From assembly GCA_025358725.1 (NCBI GenBank), contig JANYIT010000372.1, positions 1-39,731 on the forward strand: DNA of 39,731 nt, written 5' to 3'. This document shows positions 1 through 7,888 of this stretch, in pieces (positions within the stretch are counted from its first letter, which is position 1; each line of letters opens with the position of its first letter). Position numbers and translations under genes: made by a program. This DNA comes from Chamaesiphon sp. GL140_3_metabinner_129_sub. GTDB lineage: Bacteria > Cyanobacteriota > Cyanobacteriia > Cyanobacteriales > Chamaesiphonaceae. The notes beneath the pieces were generated by a model. The model had not been told where the DNA came from and searched no databases. It saw only the letters and a list, made by a program, of their open reading frames with translations.

Positions 1-406
1 CATGCAAAAACCCGAATTTCTCGATTTGCTGCTCTAGCTCCAGTCTGAAGCAAATGTAGCAAATCCAGATTACTCTCGATCGTTTCATTGCTCAAGCAAC
101 TTACCTAAATACAAGCTTTTTTTGACTTCGCCAACAGCATCAGCAAGTGTACAGAAAGTTCTATTAAGCCTGGAATTTAGGTGGAGATTTAAATTTAGTG
201 GTAATAATTAAATCTATTTCCGCTATAGATAGCGTACTCGACAATCTTTTTTGAGCAAGAAAAGAAAACTTTTAGCAACATATTGTAATATATTGACATA
301 GATTTAATCTTTGCAATATGAGATCTCCTTTTGCACGACTCTCAGGAAATATTGGATTTTGATGTAGCCCAATCTAGATTAGGATCGATCGTGTTCCAAT
401 CGCACG

Positions 407-1495
407 GTGACGAACGTGAAAATCAGATTAATCTTCTTAGCCATAGTCGGTTTAGTTGTTGCGCTCGCCTATGGAGCAATTCAAAACTCAGCAACTAATT
501 CACCTTCATCATCGACTCCAGCAGCGACCACGATCGCTACATCAATCGCAAAGATCCCTTTGTACGACCATATCTTTGTGATTATTGAGGAAAATAAAGC
601 TTACGAACAAATTATCGGCAATCCCAACGCGCCGATCGTCAATCAATTAGCTCGTACCTATGGGTTGGCTAGCAACTACTATGGCATCGTCCATCCCAGT
701 GAGGGAAATTATGTCGCTATTCTTGGCGGCAGCACCTTTGGCATCCATGATGATGCCCCATTCGATGCCGATGTAAATACCCCAGGCAGTCATGGTGTCA
801 ATCACACGATCGCCAGCCGAAGCTTAATCGACCAGCTTGAAGAAAAAGGACTAACCTGGAAAGGTTATTTTGAGAGCATTCCCAGTGTGGGATACAAAGG
901 GACGACTTATCCCAGCGACGCTGATGCCCTCTACGCCTCGAAACACAACGGGTTTATTAATTTCAAAAAGGTGCAGTCAGATCCCAAAGAATTAGCCAAA
1001 TTAGTCAGTATCGATCGTTTCACCGCCGACTTACAAACTGGTAACGTCCCCAACTATAGTCACATTGTGTTCAATCAATGTAATGAAATGCACGGATTAG
1101 CTAGGTGTCCCAATCTCGCGAATTTGATTGCCACTGGAGACGCAAAAATAGGCGAAACCGTTCGCCAAATTACTAATTCTCCCCTGTGGAAATCAACTAA
1201 AAATAATGCGATCGTCATTACCTGGGATGAAGATGATGGCCGCCCAAAACCAAACCCAGGTTGTTGCGGTTTCGACCCCAAAAGTCAGGCTAACTTTGGC
1301 GGGGGTAAGATTGCCACGATTGTAATTACCAATCATGGTGCCCGTGGTTTAGTCGATCCGACTCCTTATAATCACTACTCCCTGTTACGAACTACCGAAG
1401 AAGCATTTGGCATTAGTGAGTACTTGAATTTTGCCGATCGTACTCAAGAGGGTGTTAAATCGCTCGCGCCATTATTTGCTGTCAATCTAAAATAA
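407..1495 (+). CDS. Secreted phosphoesterase family protein (acid phosphatase / phospholipase C-like, PF04185-type)
   Basis: 362-aa ORF with GTG start, N-terminal hydrophobic segment, and motif YDHIFVIIEENKAYEQIIGN...NYYGIVHPSEGNYVAILGGS...VITWDEDDG typical of the phosphoesterase family. Confidence 0.8.
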   Translation: MTNVKIRLIFLAIVGLVVALAYGAIQNSATNSPSSSTPAATTIATSIAKIPLYDHIFVIIEENKAYEQIIGNPNAPIVNQLARTYGLASNYYGIVHPSEGNYVAILGGSTFGIHDDAPFDADVNTPGSHGVNHTIASRSLIDQLEEKGLTWKGYFESIPSVGYKGTTYPSDADALYASKHNGFINFKKVQSDPKELAKLVSIDRFTADLQTGNVPNYSHIVFNQCNEMHGLARCPNLANLIATGDAKIGETVRQITNSPLWKSTKNNAIVITWDEDDGRPKPNPGCCGFDPKSQANFGGGKIATIVITNHGARGLVDPTPYNHYSLLRTTEEAFGISEYLNFADRTQEGVKSLAPLFAVNLK

Positions 1496-1568
1496 CGATC
1501 GAACAGGATATTTTAGTTGAAGATAAATGGCATGAGATTATCGATTACCTCCGGTAGGTCAAAGACCA

Positions 1569-3398
1569 ATGAGTTTTTACGCACTAATGGTGACTTTGTT
1601 GTCAGGAGGAAAACACATGAAACTTAGTAATATATCTAGGCAAATTCGCCTGAAACACACCTCAGTTCGATTAATAATTATCGTCGCCACGATCGTTTGT
1701 TGTATATGTCTAGCTCAAGTAGATCGAGCATTTACAACCGCCGCGAGGAGCATTGTCTACACGGGAATTGCGGCTGGCGATACTACCGAAACTAGCGCGA
1801 TCCTCTGGACGCGGACGGCTCAAGCTAGCGATTTACAAGGGATCGTCCAACCATTGATATTGGAAGTCACCACCGATCGCAAGTTTAAAAAGATCGATCG
1901 CACCTTCACAGCCTCCACCCAAGCAGAACGCGACTATACCCTCAAACTGGAAGCAGAGGGATTAGCCAGCGGCACCCATTATTACTATCGCTTTCGGACT
2001 CCGCGTGGCGCAACCAGCCCGATCGGTAGATTCAGTACCGCTCCTAAATCTCAAGCTGCCATACCCGTAAAATTTGGCTTCAGTGGCGACGCTGATGGTA
2101 AATGGCGACCGTACCCTCTCGCCCAAGCTTTTTCAAAGCTCAAATTAGACTTTTTCATCTTTATCGGCGATACCATCTACGAGACTAAAAGCTCGATTTC
2201 GCCCGCCGCAGCCGATCCCGCCGTCGATTTGCCACTGGCTCTCAAAGATTACCATCGTAAATATCGCGAAAATCTCGACCCGATTGCACCCACTGGATTG
2301 CCTAGCCTACAACCCCTATTTGCCGCGCAGGGTAACTACACCCTCCTAGATAACCACGAGCTGGGCAACCACCAATATAGTGAAGGTGGCGCAGCCGCAG
2401 GTGCGAATGGCAAAGGCGTAAATGGTACCGCTCCTAGTAACGATGTCAACACCAGCGGTACTTTCATCAACCAGACCCCAGGTTTTAAAACCCTGGTGCG
2501 TGCCTACAGCGATTATCAGCCGATTCGGGAACGGATGATATCGGCACCAACCGACCCCCGCACCGATCGTACCCAACAGTTGTACTTCGCTCAAAGGTGG
2601 GGGGCAAATGCGATCCTCATTAATTTAGACGATCGATCCTATCGCGATATCCGGTTGAAAACAGCAACGGGGAAAGATGATGCGGGCACCAGAGTGGATG
2701 ATCCCCAGCGCACGATGCTAGGTAAGACACAACTCGCTTGGTTCGAGCAAACGCTCCGACAATCGCAAGCCGACGGGGTGCGGTGGAAGATCGTGGCAAT
2801 CTCATCCCCGATCGATGAAATGGGGGACGATGGAGGTAAATCTTGGGCTGGGGGCTATCGCGCGGAACGCAACCGTCTCCTCAAGTTTATTGCCGACGAG
2901 CGGATTGAAAACGTGGTGTTTTTATCGACCGACGACCATCAATACCGCGTCAACGAACTTAGTTATCTGCCGGATCTAACTAAACCCAACCAACGTCAAC
3001 TCGTACCGCACTGTTGGACGATCATCGCTGGGCCGCTGGGGGCGGGTGGGCCAGAGAAATTAATCAATCGAAGTTTTCAGACTATTTCAGTGTTAGCTAA
3101 TGCTTTAGCTGGGTTTCAACGGACTAAAGGATTAGATCCAGTCGGTTTAGATCCTCATTTCCCTGGACTCCAGCAGGTCTTTCGCGAGGGCGATCCTGAT
3201 GCGGACATTCATCGGCAACCAGTAGATTTCTACTCGCCAGATACCTTTAACTACGCGACTTTGGGAATCAGTGGCGATGGTCGGTTATTGAATGTCGATC
3301 TATATGGGATTCATGCTTACGCACCAGATACTTTTCCAACTCTAGCGCAAGTCGAGCAGGTGCGGCGGATTCAAGGTTTTCGAGTGAAAGTCCGTTAA
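1569..3398 (+). CDS. PhoD-like alkaline phosphatase
   Basis: 609-aa ORF; N-terminal domain ITYTGIAAGDTTETSAILWTRT-like, then FGFSGDADG...FFIFIGDTIYE...LLDNHELGNH...FLSTDDHQYRVNE metallophosphatase motifs. True start may be ATG at 1617. Confidence 0.85.
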   Translation: MSFYALMVTLLSGGKHMKLSNISRQIRLKHTSVRLIIIVATIVCCICLAQVDRAFTTAARSIVYTGIAAGDTTETSAILWTRTAQASDLQGIVQPLILEVTTDRKFKKIDRTFTASTQAERDYTLKLEAEGLASGTHYYYRFRTPRGATSPIGRFSTAPKSQAAIPVKFGFSGDADGKWRPYPLAQAFSKLKLDFFIFIGDTIYETKSSISPAAADPAVDLPLALKDYHRKYRENLDPIAPTGLPSLQPLFAAQGNYTLLDNHELGNHQYSEGGAAAGANGKGVNGTAPSNDVNTSGTFINQTPGFKTLVRAYSDYQPIRERMISAPTDPRTDRTQQLYFAQRWGANAILINLDDRSYRDIRLKTATGKDDAGTRVDDPQRTMLGKTQLAWFEQTLRQSQADGVRWKIVAISSPIDEMGDDGGKSWAGGYRAERNRLLKFIADERIENVVFLSTDDHQYRVNELSYLPDLTKPNQRQLVPHCWTIIAGPLGAGGPEKLINRSFQTISVLANALAGFQRTKGLDPVGLDPHFPGLQQVFREGDPDADIHRQPVDFYSPDTFNYATLGISGDGRLLNVDLYGIHAYAPDTFPTLAQVEQVRRIQGFRVKVR

Positions 3399-3797
3399 AG
3401 TGGCTCGATCGCGATCGTTATTAAGGAATAATCTGCTGGATTCGATCGCATCATCTAAACTTCAAGCTGTATTCCTGCTTTTCGTAACCGCTCCACCAAC
3501 ACATCTCCCAGTCCCTTTGCTAGAGTCAAAATTCTCACCCTTTGCGCCCCAGAATTTACTTCTTTCCTTGCTATTTTTAAGCTACTGATTTCTGTTGAGA
3601 CGATACTCGATCGACAGCTTCTAGCCATTAATTTTTTGGACTATTCCTCGATCGATGTAGCAATCGGGCAGAGAATTTTTCATTGGGTAGCTATCACCCA
3701 AAACTGGAATAAGCACGATCGCTATTTTAGATTTTGCCAGAAATCCAAAATAAGGATTTTCTTGCCAGGTAAGCATAGCTTATATTACTAAATAGAG

Positions 3798-3826
3798 TTG
3801 ACAAACCACTCATAACAGGCTAAAAG
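3798..3826 (+). promoter_or_regulatory. Candidate sigma70-type promoter (TTGACA-N17-TAAAAG)
   Basis: ttgaca at 3798-3803, 17-nt spacer, taaaag at 3821-3826 (4/6 match to TATAAT). Directly upstream of the inverted-repeat region 3831-3896. Confidence 0.35.
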
Positions 3827-3830
3827 TAAG

Positions 3831-3896
3831 ACAAGCCCATAAAATAGCCCATGCAGTTATTTTAAGTGGCTATAAGCCTTGCATGATAAGGCTTGT
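3831..3896 (+). repeat. Nested/competing inverted repeats (possible structured RNA)
   Basis: acaagcc (3831-3837) complements ggcttgt (3890-3896); atagcc (3844-3849) complements ggctat (3868-3873); aagcctt (3874-3880) complements aaggctt (3888-3894) and competes with the outer stem. Confidence 0.5.
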
Positions 3897-3909
3897 AAAT
3901 CTATTCTCT

Positions 3910-3956
3910 CTTCGTTGACATCGATGAGGTCCCCCGTTCGAGTCGGGGTACGTCCA
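3910..3956 (+). pseudogene. 3' half of a tRNA-Val(GAC): anticodon arm, variable loop, T arm and 3' acceptor strand; no 5' half
   Basis: CTTCG-TTGACAT-CGATG (anticodon arm with loop TTGACAT, one T-T mismatch), AGGTC, CCCCG-TTCGAGT-CGGGG (perfect 5-bp T stem), TACGTCC-A. No D arm and no complementary GGACGTA acceptor strand found upstream. Confidence 0.75.
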
Positions 3957-3996
3957 TAGGTTGGAAAAGTTGATATATGAGGGTTTCTGGGAAGTA

Positions 3997-4116
3997 TTAT
4001 GACTTTTCGGAAGCCCTTCTGTTGTCAATGTCGCCGAGGTTTTTGGCGCGGTGTTCGTCGATCAAGGTTTGAATTAATTGACTCAGGCACAGGTATAGGA
4101 TGAGTTTTTCTTCCAT
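3997..4116 (-). pseudogene. Possible degraded ORF remnant (39 aa, with frameshifted upstream continuation to about 4190)
   Basis: Minus-strand reading MEEKLILYLCLSQLIQTLIDEHRAKNLGDIDNRRASEKS*; the upstream peptide VKSKIHQDDKIAARIK is in another frame, separated by a frame change. Confidence 0.3.
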
Positions 4117-4195
4117 CCGTTCGATCGCCTTTTAATCCTCGCCGCAATCTTATCGTCTTGGTGAATTTTGGACTTTACCTAATTGATGACACGCC

Positions 4196-5095
4196 CTAGA
4201 TCTTGTTTCCTAATTTTTTGAGCAAATGGGGAATTTGCCCGATTTTCTTCGCGACAGGAATTTTCGCCCGCTTGTAAGTCTCGATTCGTTGTTGAATAGT
4301 ATCCGCATTATGGATCGGTTTCGAGAGCGTATGGCTCAAAACGATCGCCGCATCAGTCAATGGGTGCGGCGTACTGGCATGAATCCCAGCTAAATAGGCA
4401 ACTACAGGTTTCCCCTGCTGCACTAGCAGATAAGCAGCCGTTGCCGCCTCTGAATCCCAGCAAATATCGCCGACAAGGACGATCGATTCGGTGAGTGGGT
4501 CTGATTGAAGCCATTCCAGCCAGAGGCGGCAGGAGGAGCCAACTAGTGGATCGCTGCCGATATGGATAACAATCGATTGACCTAAATTTGCTTGATTTAA
4601 TTCACTGGCAATTTCGGCGGTTAAACTCTGATTGCGGCTAATAATCGCCACTTTACCAGGACTAAATAATTGGGGCTGGTAGATACCGAGTAATAATTGA
4701 TTGGGTATGATAATTCCCGCACTCCCAGAACCGAGAATCAAGGTATTGGTAATACTTGCCTGACGCAATAACCGGATCGTATCTAGCGGTGGTACACCTC
4801 TGGTGACAATGACTAATTGAGGAATACCTGCGGCAATTGCTTCGAGAGCAGCATCTAGTACTTCATAAGCAGGCACAAAGATTAAACTAGTTTCGATCGA
4901 TCCTAATCCCGCTTGTGCTTCTTCTACTAGATCAAATATTGGCAAATCTCCTAGCTTTTGACCACCGCTTCCGGCAATAATAATCCCGACGATATTAGTA
5001 CCATAAGTTAGCATTCGGCTAATTGCCGCGATTGCGAGAGGATTGTCCACTCCTTGAATTAAAACACGGCTAGCTGGTTGAAGATCGATCGTCAT
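4196..5095 (-). CDS. CoA-binding protein, succinyl-CoA ligase alpha-subunit (SucD)-like
   Basis: Fold-level similarity: RVLIQGVDNPLAIAA...YGTNIVGIIIAGSGGQKLGDLPIFD...IFVPAYEVLDAALEAIAAGIPQLVIVTRGVPPLD...SIVLVGD. Start set to the internal ATG (MTIDLQPASR) because the ORF-track N-terminus (MPFNTSQLSTFNSHLPLL) is encoded by heptamer repeats. Confidence 0.8.
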   Translation of the reverse strand: MTIDLQPASRVLIQGVDNPLAIAAISRMLTYGTNIVGIIIAGSGGQKLGDLPIFDLVEEAQAGLGSIETSLIFVPAYEVLDAALEAIAAGIPQLVIVTRGVPPLDTIRLLRQASITNTLILGSGSAGIIIPNQLLLGIYQPQLFSPGKVAIISRNQSLTAEIASELNQANLGQSIVIHIGSDPLVGSSCRLWLEWLQSDPLTESIVLVGDICWDSEAATAAYLLVQQGKPVVAYLAGIHASTPHPLTDAAIVLSHTLSKPIHNADTIQQRIETYKRAKIPVAKKIGQIPHLLKKLGNKI

Positions 5096-5102
5096 GAGGA
5101 GG

Positions 5103-5134
5103 GGGAGATGGGAGTTGAAAGTTGAAAGTTGGGA
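5103..5134. repeat. Heptanucleotide tandem repeat (gggagtt/gaaagtt type)
   Basis: ggagatgggagttgaaagttgaaagttgggag, directly upstream of the SucD-like ATG. Confidence 0.7.
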
Positions 5135-5180
5135 GGTATTGAAGGGCACTTTTGTCTCTACTCTTTCTAAAGCCTAAAGC

Positions 5181-6281
5181 CTAGTCCTTAGCAATTGCTA
5201 GAGTTTGGGCGATCGCCCGATCAAAATTGGTAACGAGTTTAATTGATAATGGGAGCAATCCAGCCAGTCTGTCGCGATCCTGATCCAAGACTCGCCAGAT
5301 GATTGTGAGATTTTGGTGGTGAGGTAAATATTGGATAATTTGTTGAAATCGATCGATCTCGCTCCCTACCAAATTGATGAGCAAGACATCTATCGTACTT
5401 GACTCGACGAGATCTTGATTGTAAATTCCGAGACGATCGAGCGCGATTTGGATTTCTTCGCCACAAGCGGGATCGACGACGATACATTGAGCCACCTTAC
5501 CCCCACCTTGAGCGATCCCATCCAACATGGCTAGAGCCAAACCATTGCCACTACAGAGGATACTGATATTCCCGACATCCGTAAATAACGGTGATAGTGT
5601 CCGCAATCGATTGCGAACACTATCCACAACTTGCCACGGTTGGAGATTTGGATGTCTACCGACAGCATGATGATTGACACTAATTTTGCCATCTAGTGCC
5701 ATCACCGCGCCATTGCGATCGACTCCTACTGGATTGATTTCTACTAAGTCCAAATCCTGAGACTGCATCAAGATGTACATTTTCTCGATAATCTCACTCA
5801 CAGCCAACATCAAATCGCCCTGAAGTCCCATTTTTAGCGCGAGCCGACGCGCATAAAAAGATGAAAACTCGTCATAGACAACTACCTGCTGAATTTGATT
5901 CAAAAAGGCATTAATATTCATTCCCCCATCGCTCGATCCCAGTAATACCGGACGACAAGCCAATCTGTCGATCACAATTGCCAGATAAAATTCCTGGCTT
6001 GTATTATACTTCGCCTCGGCTAATAATACTCTGGGATATTCACCCAAAATCGGTAAATTAAAGATCGTCCGCGCTGCCGCGATCGCATCGATAGTATTCT
6101 CGACAAACCTAATCCCGCCAGCTTTGCCGCGATTGCCTACACTAACCTGTGATTTTAATACTACCGGATAGGGAATCCGCAATGCTTTGAGATCCGTCGG
6201 TCGATCGATCCGTTGAGATGGCAAAACTGGAATTCCCACCTCTCGAAACAATTCTTTAGCTTGGTATTCTAGTAAATCCAT
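5181..6281 (-). CDS. ATP-grasp protein, succinyl-CoA ligase beta-subunit (SucC)-like
   Basis: MDLLEYQAKELFREVGIPVLPS...VVLKSQVSVGNRGKAGGIRF...DLDLVEINPVGVD...ALDGKI, typical of the SucC N-terminal ATP-grasp domain. Adjacent to the SucD-like gene. Confidence 0.8.
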   Translation of the reverse strand: MDLLEYQAKELFREVGIPVLPSQRIDRPTDLKALRIPYPVVLKSQVSVGNRGKAGGIRFVENTIDAIAAARTIFNLPILGEYPRVLLAEAKYNTSQEFYLAIVIDRLACRPVLLGSSDGGMNINAFLNQIQQVVVYDEFSSFYARRLALKMGLQGDLMLAVSEIIEKMYILMQSQDLDLVEINPVGVDRNGAVMALDGKISVNHHAVGRHPNLQPWQVVDSVRNRLRTLSPLFTDVGNISILCSGNGLALAMLDGIAQGGGKVAQCIVVDPACGEEIQIALDRLGIYNQDLVESSTIDVLLINLVGSEIDRFQQIIQYLPHHQNLTIIWRVLDQDRDRLAGLLPLSIKLVTNFDRAIAQTLAIAKD

Positions 6282-6291
6282 GTAGGGGCAG

Positions 6292-6371
6292 GGAATAGGG
6301 AATAGGGGTTAGGGGTTAGGGGTTACGCAAGCATCGCTTTCAACTTTCAACTTTCAACTCTCAACTCTTAA
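6292..6371. repeat. Heptanucleotide repeats (ggggtta and tttcaac types)
   Basis: gggaatagggaataggggttaggggttaggggttacg followed by tttcaactttcaactttcaactctcaactcttaac, between the start of the SucC-like gene and the end of the next ORF. Confidence 0.7.
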
Positions 6372-7205
6372 CTAATCATTAACTGGAGCTTCCACTTTAA
6401 ATTCCCCGGTAGGACTGATTGTAACCTTACCACCAGTAGCTCTAATTTCGGCGATCGCTCGCTTAATCACAAAATCATCTACTGCTGTACCTAAAACCAT
6501 ATTCCACGCATCGAATTGCGCTTGTTTGCTCTTGGGGTTACGCGCTAGATAATTAGCTGTATCTTGGGAAATCTTAGCAACATTTTGACCCTCTGGATTG
6601 GCATATTGCCTAGCCCAGCTTGCCGCATTGAGCATCGAATTTCGAGCAGCGGGGACTTTCCCTAAAAATAGTAACTCATCGACAGCCTTGAGCCTCCAAA
6701 TATAGTAACTGCGATCGGGAACTTTGGGCGACAGTGACTTCAATCCTCGATCCATCAGACTAACAGATCGTTCTGGTTCTCCAGCGTAGAGAGCAGCCGT
6801 ATTCGAGAGGTAATAATAAGCATAAAGGAATCGGGGGTCGCGATCGAGAATTGTCTCAAAATAGTCCATTGCCGCTCCATATCCAACTTGCTTACGGACT
6901 TCAGCATCACCAAAATACTGGAGAAAATCCATGAAATACCAGTCAGCGACAAGATTATCAAATCCAAATGTTGGGAGAATTTTAGCAACCGAAAGTTGTA
7001 CTTTCAATCTAGCCTCTTCTTGCTGAAGATCAGCCTTGCTCAGACTGTTTCGCTGAAGCTTGAGTGATGCTAATTGAGGAGTTTGGAGCGAAACAACGAC
7101 TGCAAAAGCCCCCGAAATACATCCAATTTGCCCCAATAGAGGCGATACCTGGGATAGTTTTGCACTGAATTTATCCCAAACTGAAGTTGGTATGGATACT
7201 GACAT
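6372..7205 (-). CDS. Conserved cyanobacterial-type protein with TPR-like helical repeats
   Basis: 277 aa; N-terminal hydrophobic stretch; ADWYFMDFLQYFGDAEVRKQVGYGAAMDYFETILDRDPRFLYAYYYLSNTAALYAGEPERSVSLMDRGL is TPR-like. Confidence 0.6.
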   Translation of the reverse strand: MSVSIPTSVWDKFSAKLSQVSPLLGQIGCISGAFAVVVSLQTPQLASLKLQRNSLSKADLQQEEARLKVQLSVAKILPTFGFDNLVADWYFMDFLQYFGDAEVRKQVGYGAAMDYFETILDRDPRFLYAYYYLSNTAALYAGEPERSVSLMDRGLKSLSPKVPDRSYYIWRLKAVDELLFLGKVPAARNSMLNAASWARQYANPEGQNVAKISQDTANYLARNPKSKQAQFDAWNMVLGTAVDDFVIKRAIAEIRATGGKVTISPTGEFKVEAPVND

Positions 7206-7327
7206 AGATTTAGCTAACTTCGATCCAAAATGATAGTTAATAGCCGAAAGTTGGTAACTTAAAGAAATAGCTCTAGTCTGACTCAGACATCAGAGCCACC
7301 CCGTAATTACCAGGAGTAAAGTGAATC

Positions 7328-7744
7328 ATGAAAAAAAGTCCCTTAACAAAAGTCATTCTGCTTGGCTCTGGCATGGCATTTTTAGCTTCGAGCGTATTGG
7401 GACTAAGCGGTTTAATTGGTAAATCGGTTGATCAACCTGCGAACAGTGAAAATGCCGCCCAATCTCAGAATGCCCAACTTCAAGCCGAAGAGAGAGGTTT
7501 CGAGGGAGTTTTGAAACGTGAACCCCAGAATCAAACCGCACTAAGAGGGCTAGTAGAGATTCGGATGCGTCGCAATGATGCGCCTGGTACCAGAATCGCG
7601 CTCGAACAACTCGTTAAACTCAATCCCGCTAATAAGCAATACCAAGAATTGCTCGTACTTCTGGACAAACAGATCGCAGATGCCAAAAAAGTGGGTACTC
7701 TAAAACCAAGCGCACCTCAGCAATCAGCCCCATCCTCTAAATAG
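7328..7744 (+). CDS. TPR-like protein, membrane-anchored or secreted
   Basis: 138 aa; N-terminal hydrophobic segment; FEGVLKREPQNQTALRGLVEIRMRRNDAPGTRIALEQLVKLNPANKQYQELLVLL is TPR-like. Confidence 0.6.
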   Translation: MKKSPLTKVILLGSGMAFLASSVLGLSGLIGKSVDQPANSENAAQSQNAQLQAEERGFEGVLKREPQNQTALRGLVEIRMRRNDAPGTRIALEQLVKLNPANKQYQELLVLLDKQIADAKKVGTLKPSAPQQSAPSSK

Positions 7745-7888
7745 TCCGTGGGTAAATTAGTAAAGGCTCAAAGTCCCTGACTAGTCATAAATCCTGCCAT
7801 TTTTACTAGATGAGTACATTGTCTTACTGTTGTTGCTGGGGTCGATTCCTGATCGAAACTTTAATGTAGCCTGAATAGAAGCATCACT

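Noticed and set aside
180-230. Possible Pho box upstream of the phosphoesterase genes
   Set aside because: AT-rich TTTAA-like words are present, but I could not find three properly spaced 8-bp repeats matching the cyanobacterial consensus.
2346-2594. Antisense ORF inside the PhoD gene (also many similar ones, e.g. 1075-1281, 5239-5487, 12349-12723, 19787-20197, 31286-31618, 33672-34256)
   Set aside because: They overlap well-supported genes on the other strand or in another frame and have no recognisable domains; treated as shadow ORFs.
3400-3588. 62-aa plus-strand ORF in the track
   Set aside because: No clear family resemblance or convincing ribosome-binding site; composition not protein-like.
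3400-3955. Intron-interrupted tRNA-Val gene (5' half upstream of 3910)
   Set aside because: No GGACGTA acceptor strand or AGCTCAG-type D arm found in the upstream 500 bp.
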